From Acidimicrobiales bacterium (GTDB taxonomy: Bacteria > Actinomycetota > Acidimicrobiia > Acidimicrobiales > VFJN01): 64,000 nucleotides of DNA. The stretch is from the NCBI GenBank assembly GCA_035316325.1, contig DATHJB010000212.1, positions 1-64,000 on the forward strand, given 5' to 3'. Each line of letters begins with the position of its first letter. Position 1 is the stretch's first letter. This document shows, one piece after another, positions 49,877 through 58,966 of this stretch. Below the pieces are notes generated by a model that made no database searches, was not told the origin of the DNA, and saw only the letters and a program-made list of their open reading frames with translations. The position numbers and the translations under genes are program-made.

Positions 49877-51163
49877 TCACGGGCCCAGGAGCGCGGCGGG
49901 TACGACGGCGATGCCGTCCGGGCGCCGGTAGGCCTCGGTGCCCGTCGTCACGACGACGGCGTCCAGCAGGTCGTCGCCGATCTGGTCGCGGAGCCACAGG
50001 AGGTGCCGGAGATCCTGGTTGTCGACCGTTTGCGAGAGCTTGACCTCGATGGCGACGACACGGTGATCACCCCGCTCCACGATCAGGTCGATCTCGTGCT
50101 CGCCGCCACGGGTGCGGAGGTGCTTCACCTGGGCCTCCGCGGCCTGCGCCGCAACCCGCACCCCCAGTGTGACGAGCGACTCGAAGAGCGCACCGAGCAG
50201 CGCTCCTCGCCGCGGAATGGTCGGTCCGAGTGGCTGGGCGTCGAGCAGGGCGGCCATGTCGGCGCCCAGGAGTCGGGCGGCCAGCGCCGGGTCCGCCAGG
50301 TGATGCTTGGGCGGCGAGGAGAGCCTGGCGAGGGGATTGCGGCTGGGCAGCCAGGCGGGCAGCGCGTCGATGATCCAGAGCCGTTCCAACATGTCGCGGT
50401 AGGGCTGCGTGGTGCTTTTGGCCGGCTTGTGCCCCTCGCCGCTCGTGGCGGCGTCACGGATGGTCTCGTACGACGCGGTCGTCGCGGTGGCGGCGGCGTA
50501 AGCCGTCATCCAGCGTCGGAGCAACGACGGGTTGCGGACCGACAGCCCGACCTCCGGTAGGTCGTGCTCGGCGATGCGGGTGAGGTACCCGTCGAGCTGA
50601 GTTCGGAGGGCACGGCCGCTGAGCCCCCGAAGCCCCGGGAAGCCCGATCCGACGATCTCGTCGACGTAGGCGACCAGCCTGACGTCCGTCCCACCTTCGA
50701 TCGCTGGCCTGTGGCCGGCCAACAGCGCGGCCAAGCTGACGGTCGGCTGGCCGATGCCTCGCTCGTGGAGCGTCAGGGGTCGCATGCGCAGGCTCACGAT
50801 GCGCCCGGCTCCCGAGTGCGTGGGATGCTCAGTCGGAGTCGTCGAGCCGGTGAGGAGGAACTGCCCCGGTGCGGCGTCGGCATCGACGGCCCGTCGCACG
50901 AGGTCCCACGATCGGGGCAGCAGCTGCCACTCGTCGATGAGGATCGGCGGGTCGCCGTCCACCAGCCGGCCGGGGTCGGCCTCGATGAGCTGGCGACGTT
51001 CGGGCTCGTCGAGGCGATTGACAGTTCTGGCTCGGCGGGAGGCGGTCTCCGTCTTCCCGACCGCACGCGGGCCTTCGAGCGAGATCGCCGGGAGGGCAGG
51101 CAGCAGTAGGTCGAGCTCGTTGTCGACGACCCGGGGAAGGTAGTCGGTCGTCCCTGGTGGCAT
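49877..51163 (-). CDS. AAA/DUF4143-family ATPase
   Basis: 428 aa, ATG 51163. N-terminal P-loop SLEGPRAVGKTETASR and Walker B PPILIDEWQLLP, with sensor-like FLLTGST; then a winged-helix region around residues 215-260 and the C-terminal DUF4143 domain, a PD-(D/E)xK-like fold with EHEIDLIVERGDHRVVAIEVKLS (Asp, Glu-x-Lys). This widespread, horizontally mobile family has no settled function; toxin-antitoxin and defence roles have been suggested. Three 23-bp direct repeats run up to its start codon, probably an autoregulatory site. Confidence 0.88.
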   Translation of the reverse strand: MPPGTTDYLPRVVDNELDLLLPALPAISLEGPRAVGKTETASRRARTVNRLDEPERRQLIEADPGRLVDGDPPILIDEWQLLPRSWDLVRRAVDADAAPGQFLLTGSTTPTEHPTHSGAGRIVSLRMRPLTLHERGIGQPTVSLAALLAGHRPAIEGGTDVRLVAYVDEIVGSGFPGLRGLSGRALRTQLDGYLTRIAEHDLPEVGLSVRNPSLLRRWMTAYAAATATTASYETIRDAATSGEGHKPAKSTTQPYRDMLERLWIIDALPAWLPSRNPLARLSSPPKHHLADPALAARLLGADMAALLDAQPLGPTIPRRGALLGALFESLVTLGVRVAAQAAEAQVKHLRTRGGEHEIDLIVERGDHRVVAIEVKLSQTVDNQDLRHLLWLRDQIGDDLLDAVVVTTGTEAYRRPDGIAVVPAALLGP

Positions 51164-51233
51164 GGCTCTACGCTACCGATTGGCGTATCGCTGCACTACC
51201 GAATGGCGGATCTCTGCGCTACCGACCGGCGGA
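51164..51233. repeat. Three tandem 23-bp direct repeats at the DUF4143 start
   Basis: CTACCGA starts at 51173, 51196 and 51219, exactly 23 bp apart, each followed by [T/A/C]xGGCG. Read on the minus strand the unit is CGCCxxTCGGTAG followed by C/T-G-x-A-G. The last copy touches the ATG at 51163. This is the right place and periodicity (about two helical turns) for repressor binding. Confidence 0.75.
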
Positions 51234-51236
51234 GGG

Positions 51237-53678
51237 TCACGGTTCGAGGCGGGACTTGGCGGTGGCGGCGGTGAGGGGGTCGGAGGTGTCGTGGGCCGTG
51301 TCGTGGGCGGTGTGCCAGAGCGAGCGGGCGGCGGTGGGGTCCTCGTGGAGGTGGGCGACGTCGCCGGCGTAGAGGAGGCAGCGGGCCAGCAGCGGGGTGG
51401 CGGGGCGGTCGGCCAGGTAGGTGGTCAGCTCGGTGAGCATCTCGTCGGCCTGGTCGGGGCGGGGCGGGTCGAACGAGAGGAGCGCCGCCGCGGCGTTGAG
51501 CCGGACCTCGGCCGCCCCGGCCTCGTCGCCCAGCCGCCCGTACACCCGCAGCGCCTCCTGCCAGGCTCGCACCGCGTCCTGCTCCTGGCCCAGCGTGGCG
51601 TACACCAGCACGACGTTGGCGAGGGCGGCGGCGTAGCCCCGCTCGTCGACGTCCTCGAGGGCGTTGGCCGCCTCGACCAGGTAGTGGCGGGCCTGCTCGG
51701 TGTGGCCGCTGCGACGCAGGGCCTCGCCCAGGTTCAGGTCGGTGATGCCCCGGCCCACCCGGTCGCCCGAGCCGCGGTGCCGCCGGGCGTCGGTCAGGTC
51801 CTCCAGCGCCTCCTCGGTGCGGCCGAGGTGCAGCTTGGCCACGCCCCGGTTGGTGAGCGCCTGCGACTGGCCCCGGTGACCGCGGAGCCGCAGGGCCGCG
51901 CCCAGCTCGTCGATCGCCTTGGTCCACTGGCCCCGCCGCAGCGCCACCGCCCCGAGCCCGTTGTGCGCCCAACCCTCGGCGTCGGGGAAGCGCGAGGCCG
52001 CCGCGATCACCCGCACCGACTCGCACAGCGCCCGCCAGCGCTTCTCGCTGCCCCACCGCTCGTACCAGGCCCGCAGCCCCCGGGCCAGGCGGAACCAGGC
52101 GCGGCGGGCCCGCCACGGCGGCGCTACGACGTCGGCCCCGCGGGTCGGCGCCGGCGCCATCACCACCCGGTGGAGCAGGTGCCAGTGCCGGGAGAACCAC
52201 TCCTCGGCGGCGGCAGCGACGGCCTGCTCCCGGGGCGTGCGTGCGGTCGCCAGCGTGAGCCGCTCGGCCTGCTCCGACGCCCGGCGGGCCAGGTGGCGGA
52301 CCAGGCGGGTGTAGGCCCGGCGCCGCTGCGCCGCCGGCTCGTCGTGGTGCAGGTGCAGGCGGGCCAGCCGGGCCAGCTCGGGGTGGAGTCGCCGCATGTC
52401 GTCGCCCCGCTGCTGCAGGAAGCCGGCGGCCGACAGCTCGTCGAGACACGCCGTGGTCCGGCGGGCCAGCCGTCGTCCGGCCAGCGCGGCGACGGCGTCG
52501 GGCGTGAGGAAGTCGTCCACCATCGACAGCAGCCGCACCAGGCGCCGGGCCGGTTCGCCCAGGGTGCAGTAGGCGACGTGGGCGCGGCAGGCGGCGTCGA
52601 TCGAGTCGCGGCGTTCGACCGACGCGTACGGCGGCGCGTCGAGGGTCCGCCGCAGCGCCTGGGCCAGGCCGGCCGCCGCCGTCTGGCGCCGGTCGCCCCA
52701 ACCGCCCAGCTCGTGGAGGGCCTTGGGCTGGCCGGCGAAGAGCCGGGCGATGGTCGCCACGGCCTGCTTGTACTCGGCCTTCGGCTCGGTGTGCAGTCGG
52801 GGGTGGGCTCGCTCGAAGAGGTCGACGGCGTCGCGGAGCGGGAGGGGTCGCACGTCGAGCGTCTGGGCCGCGGTCCGCCCCCGCAGCGCCGGGCCGCCGG
52901 CGACCAGGAGGTGGCAGCCGGCGCCGAGGATGGGGCGGATCTGCTCGGGGCGGTCGACGTTGTCGAGCAGGAACAGGATGCGCCGCCCGGCCACCAGGCG
53001 CTGCAGGTCGGCCGCAGCCTGCACGTCGCTCTCGGACGGCGGCAGCTCGCCGACCTCGGCCAGCCGGGCCATCAGCTCCATGGTCTGGCGGGCGGTCAGG
53101 GGCTCGGGCGACGTGCGCAGGTCGACGTACACCCGGCCCTCCCGCAGCAGGCCGGCGTCCCAGGAGTCGTGGCCCGCCCGGCACATCAGCCACGACGTGC
53201 CGACGCCCCGGTCACCGACCAGGACCACGACCGGCGACCGTTGGATCAGCCCGCGGGTGCGTCCTGGCCCGGGCGACGTGCCCACGATCCGGTCGAGCTC
53301 GGCGGTGCGGCCCACGAACCCGGCGACGGGCGGCAGGTTGTGGGGGTGGCGGGCCGGCTCGGCGGCGGATGACCGGCGGGACTCCACGGACAGCATGGGA
53401 GCGGCTGGCTCGACGGGGTCGGCGAGGGCCCGGCGCAGGCGGCCCACGAGCCAGCGGACGAGCGGCGGCAGCGCCGTGACCAGCAGGAGACCGGCGATCA
53501 GCACGCCCACCGGGACGGGCCCGAGCTTGTCGCCGAGACCCTCGAGCAGCCCCTCCCGCGCCAGGGCGAGGCCACCGGCTCCGAGCGCGGCGAGCCCGGT
53601 GGCCACCTGCCGGCGGCGGCGGAGGTCGCCCTCGTGGTCACGGTCGCCGTCGCCGTCGGGAGGCTCCATGTCGCTCAC
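51237..53678 (-). CDS. STAND-type NTPase with TPR repeats and degenerate P-loop
   Basis: 813 aa from GTG 53678, overlapping the permease stop (GTGA); an ATG at 53669 is an alternative. Residues 25-75 contain two hydrophobic segments (membrane anchor). The NB-ARC-like ATPase begins at GFVGRTAELDRI (about 120). The P-loop reads GDRGVGTSWL with Thr161 where the catalytic Lys belongs; Walker B RRILFLLDNVD is normal. Residues about 560-800 are TPR-like repeats (GLGAVALRRGQWTKAIDELG, ALTNRGVAKLHLGRTEEALE, DLNLGEALRRSGHTEQARHY). It is the last gene of the ABC operon and may sense the transporter or its cargo. Confidence 0.82.
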   Translation of the reverse strand: MSDMEPPDGDGDRDHEGDLRRRRQVATGLAALGAGGLALAREGLLEGLGDKLGPVPVGVLIAGLLLVTALPPLVRWLVGRLRRALADPVEPAAPMLSVESRRSSAAEPARHPHNLPPVAGFVGRTAELDRIVGTSPGPGRTRGLIQRSPVVVLVGDRGVGTSWLMCRAGHDSWDAGLLREGRVYVDLRTSPEPLTARQTMELMARLAEVGELPPSESDVQAAADLQRLVAGRRILFLLDNVDRPEQIRPILGAGCHLLVAGGPALRGRTAAQTLDVRPLPLRDAVDLFERAHPRLHTEPKAEYKQAVATIARLFAGQPKALHELGGWGDRRQTAAAGLAQALRRTLDAPPYASVERRDSIDAACRAHVAYCTLGEPARRLVRLLSMVDDFLTPDAVAALAGRRLARRTTACLDELSAAGFLQQRGDDMRRLHPELARLARLHLHHDEPAAQRRRAYTRLVRHLARRASEQAERLTLATARTPREQAVAAAAEEWFSRHWHLLHRVVMAPAPTRGADVVAPPWRARRAWFRLARGLRAWYERWGSEKRWRALCESVRVIAAASRFPDAEGWAHNGLGAVALRRGQWTKAIDELGAALRLRGHRGQSQALTNRGVAKLHLGRTEEALEDLTDARRHRGSGDRVGRGITDLNLGEALRRSGHTEQARHYLVEAANALEDVDERGYAAALANVVLVYATLGQEQDAVRAWQEALRVYGRLGDEAGAAEVRLNAAAALLSFDPPRPDQADEMLTELTTYLADRPATPLLARCLLYAGDVAHLHEDPTAARSLWHTAHDTAHDTSDPLTAATAKSRLEP

Positions 53679-55453
53679 CGCAGGGCCCCGCTCACCAGGC
53701 CGCTGACGATGCGGCGGCGGACGACGAGCACCAGCAGCAGCGGCACCACCGAGGCGATCACGGCGCTCGCCGCCAGCGCCCCGCTGCTGGCCACGAACTG
53801 CCGGGACTGGCCGTGCAGCACCACCCCCAGCGGCGCGGCGTTGGGGCCGCCGAAGAGGAGGCCGACCACGAAGTCGTTCCACACCTGCACGAACTCCAGG
53901 ACGAAGACCGCGATGGCCGTCGTCACCGCCGAGGGCGCCAGGTTCCACACCACCTCCCACTCGCGGCGACCCGCCAGCCGGGCCCGCCGCAGCCGGTCGA
54001 GCTCGACGTCGGACAGGGCGTTGCGCAGCAGCAGCACCGCGAACGGCAGCCCCAGGGCGACGTGCACGAGGCCGAGGCCGAACGTGGTGTCGGTGAGGTG
54101 CAGCGTGCGCAGGACGTCGTCGATCGGGCCGGCGACCACCTGCACCGGCACCACCGCCGCGCCCAGCAGGACGAAGCCGGCGAGCTGGGCGGGGACGGTC
54201 GGCGTCCAGGCGATGGCCGATGCCGCCAGCAGCGCCACCCCGGTCACCACGCACGCCACCACCAGCGCCAGGGCGCCCGTCAGCAGCAGCGAGCGCCACA
54301 GGTCGTCGCCCTGCAGCGCCACCCGGTACGACTCCAGGCTGGTCGGCCGGTGCCACCAACCGGACACGGCGGCGTCGCGAGGGGTCTGCCACGCCGTGCC
54401 CAGCAGCACCGCCAGCGGGAACAGCCACAGCACCGACGCCGCCAGCAGCACCGTGCGACGTGTGGCCTGCCGCCACGCCGGGGGCAAGTCCCCGGCGGTC
54501 GGGTCGTCGGCGGCGGCGACCTCGTCGTCGGTCAGCAGCAGCGGCGGCGGCCACTTCTGGCGCGACCACCAGGCCGCCCCGGTCACGGCCAGGATCACGA
54601 TCGCCAGCCAGATGACGCCCAGCGCCGCCGATGGCCCCGTGGTGGTGCCTTCCGAGGTCTGCCACTGCAGCACCCCCAGCACCGAGGCCTCGTCGAGCAC
54701 CGAGCCGGGTGCCATCACGAGGATCAGGTCGAACGACCGGACCGTCGCCAGCGCCACCAGCGCGAACACGATGGCGTACGTGCGGCGCAGCACCGGTCGC
54801 CAGCGGGCGTCGAGGAACACCTCGCGCCGCCCGCCGCCGTGGGCGAGCACCGCGTCGGCCAGCTCGGGCCGCACCCGGTCGAGCGCGGTGCGGAACACCA
54901 CCAGCGCCAGGCCGACCCAGGCCCACACGAACGCCGACATCAGCGCCACCGTCACCAGCCGCGGCCCCAGGAACGACAGGCCCACCGAGCCGCTCACCGG
55001 GCCGCGGGCGGGGTCCGGGTCGTAGACGAGGCGGAACACGATGCCGGTCACCACCAGTGGCAGCGCGATGGGTGCCACCAGCACGAACGTGGCCAGGCGA
55101 CCGGTGCGCCCGCGCCGCGACACGATCGCCAGGGCGAACCCGAGGGTGGTGACGACCGCCGGGACGAGGGCGCCCCACAGCAGCGTGCGGCCGATCACCG
55201 TCCCGGCGCCGTGCAGCTCCAGGGCCGTCCGGAAGTGGCGCAGGCCCACGAAGCCGAGGTCGTCGTCGGTCACGCTGGCCACGACGATCCGCAGCACCGG
55301 CCATGCCACGAACAGCCCCAGCACGAGCGTGGCGGGGGCGAGCAGCATCGCCGACGTCGCCGCTCGCGGGTAGGCGCGCCCCCGCCGCTCCGGCCCGACG
55401 TCGGGCACCAGCCGGGTCTGGCCCAGCAGCCGGGGCGGGGCCGGGTCAGCCAC
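53675..55453 (-). CDS. Fused MalF-MalG-type ABC sugar permease
   Basis: 592 aa from GTG 55453, overlapping the solute-binding gene by 8 nt. Two permease halves in one chain. Half 1 (about 30-300) contains a MalF-like EAA loop (DAVLAHGGGRREVFLDARWR). Half 2 (about 340-592) contains a MalG-like EAA loop (DRLRRARLAGRREWEVVWNL) and the ending VLEFVQVWNDFVVGLLFGG. The halves are joined by a cytoplasmic linker. Separate genes are the norm for CUT1 importers, so the fusion is unusual. The substrate is probably an oligosaccharide or similar, by family. Confidence 0.86.
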   Translation of the reverse strand: MADPAPPRLLGQTRLVPDVGPERRGRAYPRAATSAMLLAPATLVLGLFVAWPVLRIVVASVTDDDLGFVGLRHFRTALELHGAGTVIGRTLLWGALVPAVVTTLGFALAIVSRRGRTGRLATFVLVAPIALPLVVTGIVFRLVYDPDPARGPVSGSVGLSFLGPRLVTVALMSAFVWAWVGLALVVFRTALDRVRPELADAVLAHGGGRREVFLDARWRPVLRRTYAIVFALVALATVRSFDLILVMAPGSVLDEASVLGVLQWQTSEGTTTGPSAALGVIWLAIVILAVTGAAWWSRQKWPPPLLLTDDEVAAADDPTAGDLPPAWRQATRRTVLLAASVLWLFPLAVLLGTAWQTPRDAAVSGWWHRPTSLESYRVALQGDDLWRSLLLTGALALVVACVVTGVALLAASAIAWTPTVPAQLAGFVLLGAAVVPVQVVAGPIDDVLRTLHLTDTTFGLGLVHVALGLPFAVLLLRNALSDVELDRLRRARLAGRREWEVVWNLAPSAVTTAIAVFVLEFVQVWNDFVVGLLFGGPNAAPLGVVLHGQSRQFVASSGALAASAVIASVVPLLLVLVVRRRIVSGLVSGALR

Positions 55454-56774
55454 AGGCACGCGGGTCGATCCCCCGGGTGTCGGTGTAGCTGTGGGCGGCG
55501 TCGTCGAGGCGGCGGGTGACGTCGGCGACGACCTCGTCGCGCGCGGCGCCAGGTCGGGTGGCGGCGGCGAAGAAGTCCTGCAGGATGCGCCAGCTGCCCT
55601 GACCCTCGCCGCCGCCCAGCGGCCCGGCCAGGAGGTCGGAGAGGTCGAAGCGCAGGTCGTCGCCGGCGGTGAGCAGCTCCTGGGCGAGCAGGCGCTGCAC
55701 GTCGTCGTGGTAGTGCTCGGCCTCGTGGGCCAGGACGTTGGGGGCGAGGAAGCCACCGGCCCGCAGCCAGGGGGCGAACGTGTCGGCGTCGGTCAGCCAG
55801 TGCAGCAGCTCGCGGGCGTCGTCGGTGTCGCTGAGCAGCACCGCGGCGTCGCCGCCCACCACCAACGGGCGGTCGTCGCGGCGGCCGGTGGGCGACGGGA
55901 AGCGGAAGAACCCGGGTTCCCGGTCGTCGTCGGTGGCGAAGCGCTCGATCACTGCCGTGACGAAGTCACCCTCGAACATCGCCAGCGCGGTGCCGGCCGC
56001 GAACACCTGCACCACCGACTCCTCGTTCTGGGTCAGCAGCGCCCGCGACGGTCCGCCGGGGAAGGCGCCGGGCACGCTCCACATGTCGTACAGGTCGCCG
56101 AACGACCGGGTGACCTCGGGCTCCGACCACCGTGGCCGGCCCCGGGAGAGGGCGTGGTACTGCTCGCAGTCGGTGCGGGCGGCCAGCAGGTTCTCCAGCC
56201 AGTCGGTGAGCACCCAGCCGTCGGCGGCGCCGATCGCCAGCGGGGCGGGGCCGTCGTCGCTCCGGGACGCCTCGGCCAGCCGCTCGACCTGGGCGACCAG
56301 CCCGGTCCACGAGGTGGGCGCGTCGAACGGCTCCGACGGCTGCTGCCAGAACAGCGACTTGTGCGTCGCCTTGACCCAGACCCCGTAGAGGGTGCCGTCC
56401 ACTCGGAGCAGGTCCCGCCAGGGGTCGGGGAAGCGCCGCCTCAAGGCCGACGTCTCCGGGATCTCCACCAGCCACCCCTCGTCCACGTAGGTGGGCAGCA
56501 GGCCCGGGCGGGACAGCACCGCGATGTCGGGGCTGTTGCCGGCCCGGTGGCGGGCGCGCAGGAAGGCGTCGATCTCGTCGCCGGCGCTGGTCACGTCGAC
56601 CCGGCCGGGGTAGGCGTCGAGCACCTCACGGAAGCGGTCGAGCTCGCCGCCGCTCCACACCACCGCCACCTCGAGGCGACGACCCCGTCCCCGGGTGCAG
56701 CCGGTGAGCGCGGGGAGGACACCCGCGGTCGCGGTGGCCGCCGCGCCCGCCAGGAGCGCCCGCCGGGAGATCAT
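55446..56774 (-). CDS. ABC extracellular solute-binding protein (family 1), lipoprotein
   Basis: 442 aa, ATG 56774 (ATGA overlap with the upstream ATPase-like gene). Arg4-Arg5 start a Tat-like signal, with a lipobox ending at Cys26 (PALTGC). The rest follows the family-1 sugar-binding layout: DIAVLSRPGLLPTYVDEGWL, DGTLYGVWVKATHKSLFWQQ, GAADGWVLTDWLENLLAART, AAGTALAMFEGDF, and GGDAAVLLSDTDDARELLHW. It captures ligand on the outer membrane face and delivers it to the fused permease encoded next. Confidence 0.9.
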   Translation of the reverse strand: MISRRALLAGAAATATAGVLPALTGCTRGRGRRLEVAVVWSGGELDRFREVLDAYPGRVDVTSAGDEIDAFLRARHRAGNSPDIAVLSRPGLLPTYVDEGWLVEIPETSALRRRFPDPWRDLLRVDGTLYGVWVKATHKSLFWQQPSEPFDAPTSWTGLVAQVERLAEASRSDDGPAPLAIGAADGWVLTDWLENLLAARTDCEQYHALSRGRPRWSEPEVTRSFGDLYDMWSVPGAFPGGPSRALLTQNEESVVQVFAAGTALAMFEGDFVTAVIERFATDDDREPGFFRFPSPTGRRDDRPLVVGGDAAVLLSDTDDARELLHWLTDADTFAPWLRAGGFLAPNVLAHEAEHYHDDVQRLLAQELLTAGDDLRFDLSDLLAGPLGGGEGQGSWRILQDFFAAATRPGAARDEVVADVTRRLDDAAHSYTDTRGIDPRACG

Positions 56775-57409
56775 GCGAGCGCCGTCGCCGGCGCGCAGCG
56801 GTCGAGGTTGCTCTGCAGGACGGCGTCGTCGGTGCAGACCACCACCGCCAGCGCATCGCCCGACGGCAGCCGGACCTGGGTGAACACCGCGTGCTCCCGG
56901 AGGGCCAGCGCGTCGGCCTCGGGCAGGTCGACCACCAGCGCCGTCGGCGGGTAGCGCAGCACCGCCCGGGCGATGGCGGCCCGCAGGCGCTGGTCGGGGG
57001 TGACGGCGTGGGGCAGGCGGCTCTGCACGCTCACCAGCTCCAGCTGGGTGGTGAGCTCCACCACCTCGTCGTCGACCAGCCCCCGGATCTGCTCGGCGGG
57101 GTCGAGCCGGTACCGGTAGGTGATGTTGTCGACGATGCTCAGGTGGGGGAGGAGGCCGCCGCCGGCGGGGACGTAGCCGATCCTCCGGGCCGGGGGTGCC
57201 ACCGCGGTGACGTCGCGGTCGCCGGTGACGATCCGGCCGGCGACCGGCGGCGTCAGGCCGGCGATCGTGCGGGCGAACGCCCGGCCGACGGGCCGTGAGG
57301 GCACGGCCACACCCACGACCTCGCCGCGGTCGGCGGCGGCCGTGACGTGGAAGCGGGCGCCGCTCGGCGACGCGCGCACGGTCAGATCGTCGAGCTGCAG
57401 CGCTGCCAT
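56771..57409 (-). CDS. Degenerate ABC ATPase (pseudo-NBD)
   Basis: 212 aa, ATG 57409, first gene of the importer operon. It keeps the overall ABC subunit order but lacks the catalytic residues. The P-loop is VPSRPVGRAF (Arg43 replaces Lys, Ala replaces Ser/Thr). The Q-loop is YVPAGGGLLPHLSIVDNI (Gln to Ala). The signature is VTPDQRLRAAIARAVL in place of LSGGQ. Walker B is ALVVDLPEAD, with Leu in place of the catalytic Glu. It is shorter than MalK-type subunits (about 370 aa) and has no OB-fold regulatory domain. It is unlikely to hydrolyse ATP; a housekeeping MsiK-like ATPase elsewhere may drive the transporter. Confidence 0.85.
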   Translation of the reverse strand: MAALQLDDLTVRASPSGARFHVTAAADRGEVVGVAVPSRPVGRAFARTIAGLTPPVAGRIVTGDRDVTAVAPPARRIGYVPAGGGLLPHLSIVDNITYRYRLDPAEQIRGLVDDEVVELTTQLELVSVQSRLPHAVTPDQRLRAAIARAVLRYPPTALVVDLPEADALALREHAVFTQVRLPSGDALAVVVCTDDAVLQSNLDRCAPATALA

Positions 57410-57446
57410 GTCACCCCCGCTCGCCTCGGGTGCAGCGCCGCCTACG

Positions 57447-58286
57447 TTACGTCGTCGCTTTGGGTCGGGAGGACGCAGGGACCTTCGGAGTGGCGTCGCG
57501 GTCCTGGTTGGCCCAGCGAACGAAGAGGCCCGCCAGCACCGGCCACAGCAGCGGCAGGTTGCCGATCTTCATGATCGCCCCGGCCGCCTGCTGGTCGTCC
57601 AGCGCGTCGAAGCCGTTCACCCGGGGGGCCAGCTCGTACACCGCGTACAGCGGCGTCTCCGAGAACGTGAGGAAGCCGCCCGGCACCATCGGCACGAGGC
57701 CCGCGGCCAGGAACAGGTACACGCCGCGGACCGGCAGCGACGGCTTGAGCTCGGCGAGCGGGCCGCACACCGGCAGCCACAGCAGCAGCCCCGACACCAG
57801 CCACGCGACGTCGAGGGCGAACGAGCCGACCTGGCTGGTGCGCAGGTTGTCGACGGTGATCGGGGCGTGGGTGCTGATCAGCACCACGTTGAACACCAGC
57901 CCGGCCACCAGCGGTCGGGCCAGCAGGCTCACCAGCCGGGAGGCCCGCAGCTTCGACAGCACCCGCCGCAGCATCCACTCGGGCAGGCCCAGCACCAGCA
58001 GCGGCGCGGCCGCCATCGTGTAGAGCACGTACTGGGTCATGTGGGCGGTGGCCAGGTAGCCGGCGCCGAGCGAACCCAGCGGCCAGTCGGTGGACAGCCA
58101 CAGCACCGCCCAGCCGCCGAGGAAGGCCCAGCGCCGGTTGCGGTCGGTGGCGCTGTCGACCGCGGGGGCGAGTCGCCACGCCAGCACGTAGCCCACCAGC
58201 AGCAGGCCCATGAACAGCCAGATGCCGGGGTACGCCCGGGGCGACCAGCTCCACGGGTCGGTCGATGCCGCGCACCACCAGGTCAC
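57447..58286 (-). CDS. ctaG: Cytochrome c oxidase assembly protein, CtaG (caa3) family
   Basis: 279 aa, ATG 58286 (ATGA overlap with SCO1). About seven transmembrane helices with the family features: WSTDWPLGSL, TAHMTQYVLYTMAAAPLLVLG (His-Met copper-type segment), NVVLISTHAPI, PVPGGF-like MVPGGFLTFSETPLYAVYEL and a C-terminal helix pair. CtaG proteins help metallate the CuB site of caa3-type oxidases. It ends a four-gene copper/oxidase run. Confidence 0.88.
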   Translation of the reverse strand: MTWWCAASTDPWSWSPRAYPGIWLFMGLLLVGYVLAWRLAPAVDSATDRNRRWAFLGGWAVLWLSTDWPLGSLGAGYLATAHMTQYVLYTMAAAPLLVLGLPEWMLRRVLSKLRASRLVSLLARPLVAGLVFNVVLISTHAPITVDNLRTSQVGSFALDVAWLVSGLLLWLPVCGPLAELKPSLPVRGVYLFLAAGLVPMVPGGFLTFSETPLYAVYELAPRVNGFDALDDQQAAGAIMKIGNLPLLWPVLAGLFVRWANQDRDATPKVPASSRPKATT

Positions 58287-58966
58287 TTCGGGTACTCCTC
58301 CAGCAGGCGGGGGAGGTCGGCGGCCCAGTCTTCCCGGCGGGTGCCGAAGGGGTAGACGAGGTGCGCCTGGTCGTCGGGGGAGAAGGCCAGGATCTGGGCG
58401 GCGTGGCCCACCTCGTACTCGCCGTCGTCGCTGGTCTGGCGCACCGATCCGGCGACGAACGAGGCCCGCTCGGCGGCGGCGATCTCGTCGATGGTGCCGG
58501 TGAGCCCGACGAAGCTCCCGTCGAAGCCGTCGAGCCAGTCGCGGAGGCGCTCGGGGGTGTCGCGCTCGGGGTCGGTGGTGACGAACACGACGACCGGCTT
58601 CGGCATGCCCGGCATCGCGAGGGCGCCGCTGAGGATCGCCATGTGGCCGGGGCAGACGTCGGGGCAGCTGGTGTAGCCGAAGAACAGCAGGGTGAGCCGG
58701 CCCTGGGTCTCCTGGGCGAAGTCGTAGGGCCGGCCCGCGGTGTCGGTCAGCGTGAACTCGGGCCGGGCGGTGGCCGGTTCCTGCACGGTGCCGTGCCAGT
58801 CGGAGCCGCTGTCGTCGGCGTTGCCTCGCGCGACCGCGGCGATGCCGCCGATGCCGAGCAGCACCACGGCCGCGACCGCGGCGGCGATCACCGTGAGGCG
58901 GGTGCGGGGCTCGGGCGGGGGCTTGGGCTCAGGCGGGGATGCGACGGTGGGGGTGTCGACACTCAT
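58283..58966 (-). CDS. SCO1/SenC copper chaperone
   Basis: 227 aa, ATG 58966, sharing one base with the DUF305 stop. A proline-rich cytoplasmic N-terminus, one transmembrane anchor (about 24-46), then a thioredoxin-like domain with the copper ligands Cys101 and Cys105 (GYTSCPDVCPGH) and a late His (YEVGHAAQILAF). It delivers copper to the CuA site of cytochrome oxidase, in line with ctaG next to it. Confidence 0.93.
   Translation of the reverse strand: MSVDTPTVASPPEPKPPPEPRTRLTVIAAAVAAVVLLGIGGIAAVARGNADDSGSDWHGTVQEPATARPEFTLTDTAGRPYDFAQETQGRLTLLFFGYTSCPDVCPGHMAILSGALAMPGMPKPVVVFVTTDPERDTPERLRDWLDGFDGSFVGLTGTIDEIAAAERASFVAGSVRQTSDDGEYEVGHAAQILAFSPDDQAHLVYPFGTRREDWAADLPRLLEEYPK

Noticed and set aside
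51237-55304. A possible 1355-residue fusion of the STAND protein with an upstream extension
   Set aside because: The frame stays open only because of high GC; the upstream 540 residues overlap the fused permease in another frame and show no protein-like features.
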